A stretch of DNA of 64,000 bases from Candidula unifasciata (GCA_905116865.2 CAJHNH020006667.1:439012-503011); one strand, 5' to 3'; numbered from the stretch's first letter, positions 1 to 11,069 are shown. Notes: generated by a model not told the origin, from the sequence alone. Numbers and translations are program-made.

Positions 1-45
1 ACACATAGTCTCTAAACTATTGCCCTGGCTTTGTTCTAAGGAGAC

Positions 46-165
46 AAGGAACGGGCATGTTTTGCTAGTCACACTCGCCATCGCCATGTAGTGTGATTGC
101 CACGCCTCCTAATAGCATCGTTTGGAAAGACAGAAGGATACCAACAACAAAGATAATTTAAAAAA
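46..165 (+). repeat. Short interspersed repeat, family R1, copy 1
   Basis: This stretch contains 'cttgctagtcacactcg'-like sequence, a 'gccatgtagtgtgat' block and a 'tggaaagac' block. All three recur in the same order and strand at 9226-9344 and 17650-17745, so this is a dispersed family of about 110-120 bp. The copy at 9226 ends in (AATG)n, a retroposon-like tail. No A or B box is visible, so its class (SINE or LINE 3' end) is undetermined. Confidence 0.6.
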
Positions 166-244
166 GAGAACATAGAAACATAAAGTGCCACCGCTGGCTA
201 CTTCTCATGTCTTGTCAGGAAACTAGTATGTCCTAACAGGAAAT

Positions 245-485
245 TCTTCATCTTCTATTTTTGTGTGTGTTCACCAGCTGTAAACTCTGGCGGAAAGTTC
301 TGGTGGTTCATCCACTTCTGGACTGCAGTGTACCAGAACCTCAGTATCACGTGTGTATCCGTTTTACACATCTGACTAATTTGTATACAGACTTCTGGTT
401 CCTTGCCTCTCAGGCAGTTGCACTCCGACTTTGAAGGAAGCTCCCAATTAGTCGACTCTTACGACATGCTTTTTGGTAGGCAGTG
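245..485 (-). repeat. Interspersed repeat, family R2, copy 1 (SINE-like)
   Basis: On the minus strand this reads through a head containing 'gcatgtcgtaagag', a centre with 'gcatctgcctgagag'-like sequence, and an end with 'actttccgccagagttta' before a GAA-rich tail. Related copies lie at 2636-2865 (+), 29452-29640 (+), 41000-41125 (+) and 63285-63495 (-). Length near 220-240 bp, constant ends and an A/GAA-rich tail suggest a SINE. No convincing pol III boxes were found. Confidence 0.6.
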
Positions 486-1373
486 GGTCTATTCTTGTTT
501 TTACTATAAGGAACAAACACGTGGGTAACGGGAAATAAAACCAGTGATCTTCAGAATACCACAATCACTAACATCAAAATTAACATTGCGGATAGAAAGC
601 CGTCATCAGCATACAACTCAAACCGGTAATGATACAATTACAAACAGCAGCAGATTAATTATTCAAAACAATTTTTTCCTATAGTTGTTTTAAATAATAT
701 GGACACAAAATATACATTGCACAAGTTATTAGCTTACATAAACGTACTAGTTGTGTGCATTATTTATCATATGCTTATTTAATTATTTCAAACTATATGA
801 CAACATAGAGCGAAATATGTTGTTTGTGTTCGCTTGTTTCAATATATAAATTCACTAATATGTTGAGAAATCTCTGTAACTCCCTTGAACAATAAACACC
901 TGCATGTGCGTAATTGCCGGAAAAGGCGACCCATAGACCACTGTCGACTCGTTAGCCAACTATGGCATAGACCACACATAGGCTCATGCTCAAAGTGTCC
1001 ATGTGTGAATAACAGATGCGCATAAAAATATATGTAGACACACACAAGCTCATGTTTTGGACATCTTTTTTATTCATTAAAAAAAAATTATTTGTTTGTA
1101 AACCTTTTCTTTTTAATCATTTGAACCTTCTGATTTCTGGCAAATAGCCTAAAGTTTATTGACGATAACATGCACAAATCCCTTGTAGTAATAAACAATG
1201 TTGGAACCTAAACAAGATAGCAAGCCAATTAAAATAAGATTAACAGCCCTGTAGCACCCACACATTGCTTTGATATTCTGACCATATATTCCTGTCCCCA
1301 AAACCCTAGGCATTGGGTTTTACGAATATCCCTTATAGTGCAGAATTTCATGCTTTGTGCGAAACATATAGGG
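486..1373. other. AT-rich DNA without recognisable features
   Basis: No ORF with family-like composition, no RNA gene and no long repeat is visible. The sequence is AT-rich with short A and T runs. It ends at the first SPIN-like MITE. Confidence 0.6.
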
Positions 1374-1562
1374 CAGTGGTTCTCAACCTGCCGGTCGCGA
1401 CCCTTATTTCTGGGGCGAACGACCCTGTCACAGGGGTGGCATAAGACCACCGGGAAACACATATTTATTGAAGTTATGAAGTAAAATAATTGTCCAGGGG
1501 TCGCCACAACATAAGGGAACTGTAATAAAGTGTCGCGGCATTAGGAAGTTTGAGAGTCACTG
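1374..1562 (+). mobile_element. SPIN-like hAT MITE, copy A
   Basis: The 189-bp element begins CAGTGGTTCTCAACCT and ends with a degraded inverted copy (gtttgagagtcactg). Inside are the 'cgacccttat...ggggcgaacgacc' and 'gggtcgccacaacat' blocks typical, from memory, of non-autonomous SPIN (SPace INvader) hAT elements. The flanking 8-mers are atataggg (1366-1373) and atacaggt (1563-1570). They match at six of eight positions and share a central TA, as in Buster-group hAT duplications. It has no coding capacity and would depend on a transposase supplied elsewhere. Confidence 0.85.
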
Positions 1563-1570
1563 ATACAGGT

Positions 1571-2635
1571 AAACATATTGCAATGAAGTTGATCCTGTCG
1601 ACTACAACCCTTGTACAATTGTGTTTGTTGAAAACTAAACAGCTAATAATCCGTTTCCATTCTCCGAAGGGAATTTGGCACATGATGCTCCCTGTTTTTC
1701 ATAGACTAATTATTGCTGGATGGGGGATGTGGTGAATATTAGTTTAGCCGTCTTTATGTCCAAGGAAATTTCCTGATACATTTATTAGACCAACCTGAAA
1801 TTAGAGCCGAGATCAATTTTTAAAAATTCGCTTTAAACCCATAACGATTGACCAGACAAGTGTGCTAGCCACTCAGCGTATCTCTAAAGAAAAAAACATC
1901 ATTAAAATGAATCTCGCCCCCAAGCAGTTCTTCCCCGAACAGACCATTATCGGTGACCTTCGGTCAGTCTGTTACAGAATGCGAGTAGTGTCACTTGGGA
2001 TCCGCTATAATAAGAACGAATGGGTTGATTTGGCAGTGTCCAGTCTCCTTTGATTAGTTGACTGTCTCTCATTTGTGGAAGTCGCAAAGACCAGTATGGG
2101 AGCTTTTATTGCTGGATTAAACTACACGGGGAAGTGAGTGGTGGGAGTAGGCGCAGTGTACTGTATATTTAGACTTACCGATCAATTTCTTCGGCTGTGT
2201 TTGCCCTTAAAAGAGCGACTGGCACGTCGTGTTGTGACTTACAGCTAGGCTGCAATAACTGCACCAGAATGTGGAAATGGGGGGAGGGGGTGGGGGGGGG
2301 GGGCGTGGGGGGATGTCTGTGGCGAAGTGACTTGCCTCGAGCTCTGATGGTATTCGATTGTTTATTTGACTGACGCGTGGTTCAGTGCATGAGTTTTACA
2401 GATCCCTTGGGATTGTCACCAAGTTCGGGCATTGGGTCACGTTCTCGATAGTCAACTAGCCGTTCTGCGGAGAGGGACCTAATCCTTTTGGATAAGACCT
2501 GGCGTAATGAAGACGATCTTGTCTACTTCAGGTTTATTATTATATACTTGCCCCCCCCCCCCCCTCCTTGTGGGTTCGGGGACCCCTTTTTATTGGGAGC
2601 AGGAGAGGGGAGGGCAAGAACAAACACCCCTCCCG
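1571..2635. other. Non-coding DNA with G and C homopolymer runs
   Basis: No gene is visible. The stretch contains a G-rich run at 2278-2313 and a C14 run at 2551-2564. Short ORFs here have no family-like composition. Confidence 0.6.
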
Positions 2636-2865
2636 AAAAAGCATGTCGTAAAAGGCAACTAATTAGGCATATTTTCTTTGAAATCGGAGCGCATCTGCAT
2701 GAGAAGCAAGCAAGAAACAAAAAAGCAAATCTCTAACAAGAATGTGCACGCAAGATTCAAATTCTAGAACATGACTTAAGTCAAAGTGGACGAACAACAG
2801 TGGACGAACAACCGGAACTTTTGGCCGGAATTACCAGCCGGTAGACGCAAAGAAGAGAAAGAAGA
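2636..2865 (+). repeat. Interspersed repeat R2, copy 2
   Basis: Plus-strand copy of the R2 family, starting near 'gcatgtcgtaaaaggc' and ending near a GAA-rich stretch ('agaagagaaagaag'). It is more diverged than the copies at 245-485 and 29452-29640, and contains a short local duplication of 'gtggacgaacaac'. Confidence 0.55.
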
Positions 2866-2942
2866 TTATGTACTTAAACAAGGCATAGCACCTTTCTGCC
2901 TAACATATGATTCTAGCAAACCCTTTGTATAATTACCACCAG

Positions 2943-3283
<341 letters not shown>

Positions 3284-3299
3284 GATAATACATGGGGGG

Positions 3300-3485
3300 G
3301 GGGGGTGGTGTTCGATCCCTGGTGTGGACGATTTGTCTTGCGTTAGTGGTGCCGAGAGCTGACCGTTTACTTTCAATTGCAAACTACTGAACGTAAAATG
3401 TGCCTAGAAAAACCACAACAGAAGAAACAAAAAATGCTGGGGTTGGTTCTGCAAAGTCCTGTAAAGGATACGCAACTAACTTTAG
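3300..3485 (+). repeat. tRNA-derived SINE, family R5, copy 1 (head truncated)
   Basis: The segment starts with a B-box-like 'gttcgatccctgg' and continues through 'gtgccgagagctgacc', 'gcaaactactgaacgtaa' and 'cctgtaaaggatacgcaac'. The same order appears on the minus strand at 4667-4826, 15271-15365, 15375-15545, 28448-28690 and 52165-52415. The A-box half of the head is replaced by the neighbouring microsatellite. Confidence 0.7.
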
Positions 3486-3667
3486 GTCAAACTAGCATCC
3501 CTGTCTCAAAATAAGGCCACGGCAGAACAAAACACACACAGGGAGAGTGTCATGACACGAAGCAGTCACGATTACTGCCGTTGCAGTTGTATCGACCTGC
3601 CCATTTCTAAAATTGCATATTTCTTTTATTTTTCTTATTGTGTTCTTCGAACACAACATGTTTTTAG

Positions 3668-3794
3668 GAAGCCATTGACAATAATCGACGAGATGTACAA
3701 ACACTGGCCGCGGATGAGTTACAGTTTTCCCAGCACCGGTCAGCAGTGGGAGACGCTGGACAACGTGACATATGTGGATGTTGCTACACAGCTG
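3668..3794 (+). CDS. Candidate internal coding exon of an unidentified host gene
   Basis: A 127-bp GC-richer island lies between a pyrimidine-rich tract ending 'tgtttttag' (3659-3667) and a strong 5' splice site, CTG|GTGAGT, at 3795. The frame is open and phase-consistent: one leading base, then 42 codons ending on a codon boundary. The peptide has mixed, globular composition, for example TLDNVTYVDVATQL and MYKHWPRM, quite unlike the surrounding repeats. I do not recognise the protein family, and no adjoining exon of the same protein is evident in the next 60 kb. The repeats on either side would then be intronic. A decayed processed fragment is the main alternative, but intact signals at both ends make a live exon more likely. 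Confidence 0.55.
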
Positions 3795-3924
3795 GTGAGT
3801 AGCTACTTGCTGGAAAGCCATCCCTTGCTGTTGTTGACATATTTGTTAAGTAGTGTATTGCTAAAATAACAGACACCACCACTGTAGCAGTGGTAGCAAC
3901 AACAACACTATCATCATTATTGCT

Positions 3925-4328
<404 letters not shown>

Positions 4329-4666
4329 TACTATAAATGTTGTCGCGTCTGTTGCTTATGCTACAACAAACTCATAAAGCGTTCATCTATTTCGGCAATA
4401 GTTTCTTTTCCTTAATAGTAAATAATAGTGATAAAGACGTGCACGCCGAGAAAACATTCAGGCAGACTGGTCGCTAGATAAACAAAACAAAAAAACATAC
4501 AGGTAGACAGTTAGACAAACAGTCATACAGACAAAATGAGATAGGTATACTGCTAAACAACCAGGTAAACACCAGGGGACAAACTGATACAAAATTAGGG
4601 AAGTTTGTTGAGTATCCTTTAGAGAAAGTTGTAGAAGCCACCCAAGCATTTTTAGTTATGTGTGAT

Positions 4667-4826
4667 TATACCAGGCAGTTTTACGCACAATAGCTTGCCC
4701 TTGCTTCTGAGATACTACTGTCAAAAGAAACCCAAGGTGGGTCTTCTTCAAAATCGCTATCAGATGGGATCGAACCCAGGACCTTGGAATTTCGAAGCTC
4801 GTTTGCAACGACTTAGCTACATACAC
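4667..4826 (-). repeat. tRNA-derived SINE R5, copy 2
   Basis: On the minus strand a tRNA-like head shows an A box near 'gtagctaagtcgttgc' and a perfect B box 'gggttcgatccc' about 35 nt later. The body follows with 'gacagtagtatctcag' and an end containing 'aaaactgcctggta'. This copy has one of the best-preserved heads of the family. The anticodon arm is not intact, so it is not a tRNA gene. Confidence 0.65.
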
Positions 4827-4965
4827 TGACACATAGAAACGCAGATAAACACAGACATACAGACATATTTAAAGAGAGACATATATACACGCCGATATGT
4901 TCATAGACAAATTAACATAGAGCCTTACACATACATTTTAGAACAAACGTTTAAACACTACGCCT

Positions 4966-4970
<5 letters not shown>

Positions 4971-5044
<74 letters not shown>
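4971..5044. repeat. (AT)n microsatellite
   Basis: A pure AT dinucleotide array of 74 bp that directly abuts repeat R8. Confidence 0.97.
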
Positions 5045-5046
<2 letters not shown>

Positions 5047-5218
5047 TGACCATAATATCTTGAACTGAAACAGAACAAAGCCCTAATATTCTGAGCTGAA
5101 AACGGGACATCCCAAGTAATTTACCACACCCCCTCCCCTTTTTATCCCCTAAGTAGCCAAGATAAAGGGGATGTTAATTAACTGCTCTGTCAATAATTAC
5201 CCCCAAAAAATGCCGCAC
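5045..5218 (+). repeat. Dispersed repeat R8, copy 1
   Basis: It contains 'gagctgaaaacgggacatc', a 'gataaagg...ttaattaactg' block and 'aatgccgcacaaag'. The same order is found at 18755-18958. Both copies sit next to an AT microsatellite, as if the element end seeds the array. Class unknown. Confidence 0.55.
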
Positions 5219-5708
5219 AAAGGACAAGATCACAAACAATGAGTGACAATAAGCAACAGCTGCAGGAACAAGAAACAATTCAAGCCATGGATCTTGGCGC
5301 AAATAAAGTCAGACCACAGTTATAACCGAAGCTGTTCTCAGCAGAGTTTGACGTGGTCACCTTTTACCGTCATCAAACCTACAACAACAACGCACCAGAC
5401 ACATAGCGATAGCGTCGTGTTTTATAGACCAGTCAGTACTTGGTGAGTGTTACCGTCTTTACTGTTTCGTTTTTGCTCCGAAGCCGAATAGGGGACCTAA
5501 TAACTATTCGGTATTCGGCCGAATACTTACGATGGTCTGAATACGAATAGTGGTTACCTTAAACCCGTTTCTGCATACACTGCGATGGACTGGAATAACT
5601 CTCTCATTAACACAATAGTTGCTGTTGCCTAAGTCTGAAACTGCGACCCGGTTGCATGGTACAGCTGCTGGCAAGGTCTTTGCCTGCTGACTCGACCGAG
5701 TCATTACA

Positions 5709-5760
5709 GCAGAGGTTGTCAAACTGGGTGCGTATGCCAGGGGTGACGCGGCGAAAATCA
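5709..5760 (+). mobile_element. Fragment of hAT MITE family 2 (terminus)
   Basis: It begins 'cagaggttgtcaaactgg' and continues 'gcgtatgccaggggtg...aatcaag', matching the left end of the hAT element at 13636-14541. The opposite end was not located, so this is a terminal fragment or a diverged copy. Confidence 0.45.
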
Positions 5761-6039
5761 AGAAAAGTCAGCTATAAATTGTGACAATATTAAAGAAGGC
5801 ATGAAGATACTTAAAATTGAAAATTTAAATTGTCTTTCCTCGCCACTGTGGAAAAAAAGTTTTTTCTTGTTTCACACTCAAATTGTATCATACTGCATAA
5901 AATGCCAACCGCAGCTTGCTAAAAATTGTCTTTGTATTTATCTCGAGGTGCGACCGATCCTCCATCTGTATTCGTGAAGGCGCAGCGGATAAGTAAGGTT
6001 ATGATTACATTTTGGCTGAAATTTTAAAGTAGAAAATGT

Positions 6040-6107
6040 GGAGATCGCAGATTTTGGCGAGGCATAATCGCCAACGCCAGTCGGCAAGGCACCTGATGAT
6101 GATGATA
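6040..6107 (+). mobile_element. RTE-type LINE 3' end with (GAT)n tail
   Basis: The text 'cgccaacgccagtcggcaag' followed by 'gcacctgatgatgatgat' matches the 3' end of the minus-strand LINE finishing at 22570, where the same words read into an AT array. It is a heavily 5'-truncated insertion, and the (GAT)n run is its tail. Confidence 0.65.
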
Positions 6108-6178
6108 CACTATTCGTATTCGGCCGAATAGTTAATCCCGCTATTTGTGATTTTCACTATTCGGTACACTCCTACTTT

Positions 6179-6766
6179 AAACTTACACTTCTAAAGTCTA
6201 AAAAGCCTGAATAGACGTATGCCGACGGATCCAAAGGTCGTGGGTTCAGGTAATATTTTTTTATAATTTATATATAGTTTGCTTGTGGTAAAGTAACTAT
6301 TTTTTTTTTTTTCAAACAGGGCTTCTATAATAATCAAGGTATGCGGCCGTTAACCGAGTTCGACTAGCAAAAGAACTAGCTGGGACAGAAATGGCACAAC
6401 CCACTAGTTTACAATTTCACATACACACACAAATTTTACGTTTAATAAAGTATAACAATGACAAATGTTTAATGTATCTTCTTTCATTAGCGACACTTGA
6501 TATATAGTAGGTTACATCAGAATTAGTTTTCACTTTCTAGGTAAGATTTCATGCGTACAAATGCCAAAATGTGGAGAGATAGTTCGCATTGAGTGCTGTA
6601 ACAATCTGCTTTAACCTTGCTGGGTGAAAATTCACATTAACTGATCTCAGAAATAGAATTAGATTTTAGGTGCTGCGAACAGGTTCACGCTAACTGATTA
6701 CTCACTGTAATATATCTCGCTTAACATTTCAGGGAGAAAATTCACATTAACTTCTTTCTTTCTTTT
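6179..6766. other. AT-rich DNA without genes
   Basis: It holds only short homopolymers and a weakly tRNA-like 'ggtcgtgggttcagg' at about 6236. No ORF or repeat array is supported. Confidence 0.5.
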
Positions 6767-6834
6767 CTGTGTGTGTGTGTGTGTGTGTCTGTGTGTGTGT
6801 GTCCGTGTGTGTGTATGTGTGTGTTTGTGTGGTC
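6767..6834. repeat. (GT)n microsatellite
   Basis: An interrupted GT array. His/Thr-rich and Cys/Val-rich ORFs read from it are artefacts. Confidence 0.95.
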
Positions 6835-6997
6835 GCTGTTCGGCATTACAATTTTATCTCGTGTTCCGTGGTTATTGTCAAAGTCAGACACCGTTAGCCT
6901 AAAGTTGGTGTACGTATTGCATTTATATTTGTCATTGTTATCTCTGTTTAGATAGTAGTGTGTTTCATACGTCACTTTGTTGGCATGCTGTATTTCA

Positions 6998-7318
6998 CTC
7001 TCTCTCTTTCTCTCTCTATCTCTCTCTTTCTCTCCCTCTTTCTCTCTCTCTTTCTCTCTCCATCTCTCTCTCTATCTCTATCTCTCTATCTCTATCTTTC
7101 TCTCTCTCTCTCTCTTTCTCTCACCCTCTCTCTCTATATATATATATCTTTCTCTCTTTATCTCTCTCTTTCTCTATCTCTCTCTCTTTTTCTCTCTATC
7201 TCTCTCTTTCTCTCTCTATCTCTCTCTCTTTCTCTCTCTCTCTGTCTCTCTCTCTATATCTCTCTCTCTTTCTCTTTCTATCTCTCTCTTTCTCTCTCTA
7301 TCTCTCTCACTCTCTCTT

Positions 7319-7349
<31 letters not shown>

Positions 7350-7458
7350 TTCTCTCTCTATATCTCTCTCTCATTCTCTGTCTCTCTCTATCTCTCTCTC
7401 TTTCTCTATCTATCTCTCTTTCTCTATCTCTTTCTCTCTCTCTTTCTCTCTCTCTCTT

Positions 7459-7531
<73 letters not shown>

Positions 7532-7532
7532 A
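6998..7532. repeat. 535-bp imperfect (CT)n polypyrimidine tract
   Basis: CT repeats with TTT and TAT interruptions run for about 535 bp on the plus strand, almost without purine runs. The Ser/Leu-rich ORFs in all three frames (up to 233 codons) come from the tract and are not proteins. It ends about 80 bp before a LINE fragment. Confidence 0.95.
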
Positions 7533-7611
7533 ACTCCCCTAGCCCCTCCGTCTAGTCCAGCACTGTGTGTAAAAGATGCTCCCAAAGTATTTATATTCTT
7601 TCTTGCACATG

Positions 7612-8671
7612 TTTTAACTGAAGAAGATAGGGTGTCCACCTACTCTACTAAGCATTATTGAGTCGTTCCACACAGGTATGAAATGTACAATCAACTTTGA
7701 TGGTGTAACATCGGAGGAGTTTTTAATCAAAGATGGAGTGAAACAGGGGTGTGTACTTGCTCCTTCCCTCTTTGGAATATACTTTTCACTTCTTTTGACA
7801 CATGCTTTCGAGATCAGGAGGGTGGTATTTTCATTCATTCTCAATCTGACGGCAGCCTTTACAATGCTCGCAGGCTGAAAGCCAAAACCAGGATAAGAAA
7901 GGTACTTATCAGAGAGCTGCTGTTTGCAGATGATGCCGCAATAACCACCCACTCAGAGGAGGAGCTGCAATGTTTACTATCTGCCTTTGCTGATGCGTGC
8001 TGTGAATTTGGACTAACAGTCAGCAAAAAGAAGACAGAGGTTATGGTGCAAGGTGTAAATTACAGACCTACAGTATACATTGACGGTTAAGAGCTTGAGA
8101 CAGTAGACCTTTTACCTATCTGGGTTCCACTGTGAATATTAAACTATCGCTGGATCAAGAAATCAACATCAGGATAGGTAAGGCAGCAACAACAATGAGC
8201 AGATTGACAAAGAGAGTTTGGGAAAACAGAAAGCTCATAATTAAAACAAAAACCCCTGTCTATCAGGCTTGTGTTCTCAGCACTCTGCTTTATGGCAGTG
8301 AAACTTGGTCAACCTATTTGCACCAGGCAAGACGGCTTAATAGCTTTCACATGCGATGCCTAATAAGAATACTTGGCATTAAGAGGCAGGACAAAATCAC
8401 AAACACTGAGGTACTAGGAAGAGCAGGTACTACAACAGTCTTCTCCATGCTCAGTCTAGGAAGGCTCAGGTGGCTGGGTCACACCTGGAGACTGGAGGAT
8501 GGCAGAGTCCCAAAGGACATCCTTTATGGTGAATTAAAGACAGGAAGAAGATGTGAAGGCCGACCTTTACTACGTTATAAAGATGTGTGCAAGCGGGACA
8601 TGAATGATACAGGTATTGATGCGGACTCGTGGGAACAAAATGGCCATGGACCGTGTTGTGTGGAAAGGGCA
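7612..8671 (+). pseudogene. LINE reverse transcriptase fragment, 5'-truncated and frameshifted
   Basis: Conceptual reading starts at an RT segment (LLSIIESF) and passes motif B (GVKQGCVLAPSLFGI, about 7735-7780). After a frameshift it continues through motif C as LLFADDAAIT (about 7915-7945), then the thumb, YGSETW (about 8290) and the C-terminal region ending near SWEQ. Breaks are a frameshift near 7810, a stop at 8088-8090 and a frameshift near 8635. Motif A and everything upstream are missing, so it is a dead 5'-truncated copy. Other non-LTR families keep the same order. I did not assign a clade beyond LINE. It ends at the (TTG)n tail of an opposing LINE. Confidence 0.85.
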
Positions 8672-8708
<37 letters not shown>

Positions 8709-9065
8709 ATCGATCCAGCGGCGCATGAGCTTTCGCCCTTTGGCCCAATGCCATGTAGTGGAATTTGCATGTTTTCACAAGCTGTTCTTTTCCTCCGTAC
8801 AAGGTGTTCCACTTGTCTGGTCTCGGAGGGAGTAGCGTTCTTCTTGTCTCACTGAGTTCTGGGCACTCAAAGAGATGGTGTTCAACAGTTTCGTAGGGGT
8901 AGTTACAGAGCTGGCACTCTGGGGAGTGTTGTGGCTGTATTCTGTTTAAGTGTCCATTGAGTGGAGTATGCTGCGTTCTAAGTCTGAAGATGGTGGCCTG
9001 GTCCCTTCTTGTTAGATGGTTAATGCTGTCATTGGGATCAGGGCCAGACATATGTCTATAAACCT
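8672..9065 (-). pseudogene. I/Jockey-type LINE C-terminal fragment with (AAC)n tail
   Basis: The minus strand encodes the last 100 or so residues of a LINE ORF2, including FRLRTQHTPLNGHL and a terminal zinc-binding pattern CQLCNYPYETVEHHLFEC (C-x2-C-x8-H-x4-C). It runs to LDR and a stop at about 8707, then (AAC)n (8672-8708 as TTG on the plus strand), which is the retroposition tail. It is truncated at the 5' side near 9065, where the reading loses family-like character. Its family is plausibly that of the endonuclease/RT element at 42998. Confidence 0.75.
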
Positions 9066-9225
9066 CTCTTCCGTTGAAAGGGCATATAAGGAAGGGAATG
9101 AGACTGAAAGCAGAAATGATTGCAGAAAGGATGAGAGCGGAGCGTCCGAAAAGAAACGGATTAAACACAAATGCTGTTAACAATGGTCCTGAAAACCCCG
9201 TGCTTTCATCGTGGAAGACTTTTCT

Positions 9226-9344
9226 TGACACGGGCGGGTCTTGCTAGTCACACTCGCCCACGCCATGGGCTGTGAGTCACATGCCTCCACTCGCAATATA
9301 ACATTATCGTCTGGAAAGACGGAAAGGTGCCAATGAATGAATGA
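9226..9344 (+). repeat. Short interspersed repeat R1, copy 2
   Basis: Same words and order as 46-165, but ending in 'ggtgccaatgaatgaatgaa'. The (AATG)n tail supports retroposition and plus-strand polarity. Confidence 0.6.
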
Positions 9345-9614
9345 AAAATATACATGTGTGTGTGTTGGGGGGAAAGGGGGGAAGGGGTATTTAAAACAAA
9401 ATTAATAGAACACACGTTGTCTTACTCCTGATTACTGGGAACCAGCCTGTGAGGACATATCTTGTTCTGGCGGCTCTTCAATATTTTCCATAATTAGTTC
9501 ATATCAGGACTTGTTTTTAGGATCAGGACCACTTCTTTAGGCATTATGGTTTTTCAGAGCTAATGTAATAGACACTTCAATAAGTACCACTCTGTGGTGT
9601 GTACTGGCACATTT

Positions 9615-9617
<3 letters not shown>
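9345..9617. other. Non-coding DNA with a short repeated word
   Basis: No gene. The segment 'tggtgtgtactggcac' at 9594-9609 also occurs immediately left of the Ty3 element (about 52525-52540), so both may be remnants of one unnamed repeat. Confidence 0.45.
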
Positions 9618-9695
<78 letters not shown>

Positions 9696-9798
9696 GAGAG
9701 AGAAAGGGGGGGGGGGTGGGGGAGGGGGGAGCGGTTCTTGCTTGACTAAGTAATTTTCAAGGATTTCTTAAAGACAATTAATAGAACATTACGTATCC

Positions 9799-9829
<31 letters not shown>

Positions 9830-9843
9830 CGTTTGTGTGTGCA
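9618..9843. repeat. (AT)n, G-rich and (GT)n microsatellites
   Basis: (AT)n at 9618-9691 is followed by (AG)n and G runs to about 9731. (GT)n with a GC core occupies 9797-9842. Confidence 0.95.
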
Positions 9844-9887
9844 CGTGAACATTTAAATGCCTTGACGGTTTGCTGGATCTGCTGTCT

Positions 9888-10018
9888 CTTCTTCTTCTTC
9901 TTCTTCTTCTTCTTCTTCTTCTTCTTCTTCTTCTTCTCCTTCTTCTTCTTCTTCTTCTTCTTCTTCTTCTTCTTCTTCTTCTTCTTCTTCTTCTTCTTCT
10001 TCTTCTTCTTCTTCTTCT

Positions 10019-10053
<35 letters not shown>

Positions 10054-10363
10054 TTCTTTTTCTCCTTCTCCTTCTTCTCCTTCTCCTCCTTCTCCTTCTT
10101 CTTCTCCTTTTTTTCTTCTCATTGTTCTTCTCCTTGTTCTTCTCCTTCTCCTCCTCCTTTTAATCCTTCTTCTCCTTCTTTCTTTTCCTCCTCCTGCTCG
10201 TCCTCCATGGTTCCTCCTCATTTTGCTCCTCCTGCTTCTCCTTATCCTCCTCCTGCTCCTCCTCCTGCTGCTCCGCCTCCTTCTTCTTCCTCCTCTTCTA
10301 CTTTTTCTTCTTCGCTTTCTTTTTCTTCTTCTTCTTGTTTTTCTTGCTCTTCTTCTTCTTTTA
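9888..10363. repeat. 475-bp (CTT)n/(CTC)n polypyrimidine tract
   Basis: Pure (CTT)n to about 10050 grades into mixed CTT/CTC/CCT. On the minus strand it is polypurine, giving spurious Glu-rich and Arg-rich ORFs. Mirror symmetry over hundreds of bases gives strong triplex potential. Confidence 0.95.
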
Positions 10364-10741
10364 CCAAGAGTCCGGTAGCCTCTATGGAAGCGATCGTACA
10401 GTCCATATTTCATCAATGCAGACAGAAAATTAACGTTATCTCACTGCTCTAACATATTGGTTCAACACTCTACGGAGAAGAATCATGTTCAGTACGAGCT
10501 GTAAGACAGGGGCAACATTTTCTTCAACCAATACACACGGAAACGGCACAGAAAGAAATTATACCTTAGAAAAAAGTTAACCTTAGCTGAGTACTACGCA
10601 TACGAGTATAATACATTATGCTGTTACTTGTTACATCTGCTATAAGAACTATAATCTGTTATAAAACAATTTAGCGTTGAACGTCTGTTATTTAAAATTC
10701 AGCTTTCCACATACCTTTATTTTACTCATTTATGCATTAAA

Positions 10742-11029
10742 TTAACCCTCTGAAGAGGGTTGGCTAGTAAAGACAATAAAACAAAGAAAATTGAAATATT
10801 TTGGTCACTTGAAACGTCATGGAAGTCTAGAGAGAACAATAATGGAGGGGTATATGCCTGGGAAGAGAGGAAGAGGAAGGCCAAGGAGAAGATGGGTGCA
10901 GGATGTGGCAGATGATCTCCAGATGGGTGTATCAGACGCAGGACATCTTGCTCAGGATAGGAAGGTTTTCCGGAGGGTTGTTATGGCAGCGAGGTTCCGC
11001 GAGGGACATGCTACTGAATGAATGAATGA
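10742..11029 (+). mobile_element. RTE-type LINE 3' fragment with 10-bp TSD
   Basis: The last 75 codons of an RTE-like ORF2 (ending ARFREGHATE) are followed by (TGAA)n. The encoded peptide is identical to the C-terminus of the LINE at 45550-47379, and the nucleotide match appears near-complete over about 275 bp. The direct repeat ATGCATTAAA lies at 10732-10741 and 11030-11039. Homology starts at about 10751, so 9 bases of filler sit at the 5' junction, as in normal 5'-truncated target-primed insertions. The copy is young by its lack of divergence. Confidence 0.88.
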
Positions 11030-11069
11030 ATGCATTAAAACAGGAGAACTATTCATTTGGATCACGAAG

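Larger units (their letters stand above)
5478..6178. mobile_element. Composite MITE-like inverted-repeat element
   Basis: Both ends carry inverted versions of 'taactattcgg' and 'attcggccgaatac' (left about 5501-5552, right about 6108-6169), with the palindrome ATTCGGCCGAAT in each. This is a MITE-like architecture with no ORF. Two foreign pieces appear inside: a hAT-like end at 5709 and a LINE 3' end stopping at 6107. I could not define a target duplication, so the outer borders are approximate. Confidence 0.45.

Noticed and set aside
4667..4826. Functional tRNA gene
   Set aside because: A and B boxes are present, but anticodon and acceptor stems do not pair and a SINE body is attached. The same applies to 24531, 28448 and 52165.
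6958..7661. Three overlapping Ser/Leu-rich ORFs of 190-233 codons
   Set aside because: They are readings of a (CT)n tract in all frames, with no domain or codon bias.
9799..10452. Phe/Ser-rich and Arg/Glu-rich ORFs near 200 codons
   Set aside because: Product of (CTT)n/(CTC)n DNA; no regulatory or splice context.
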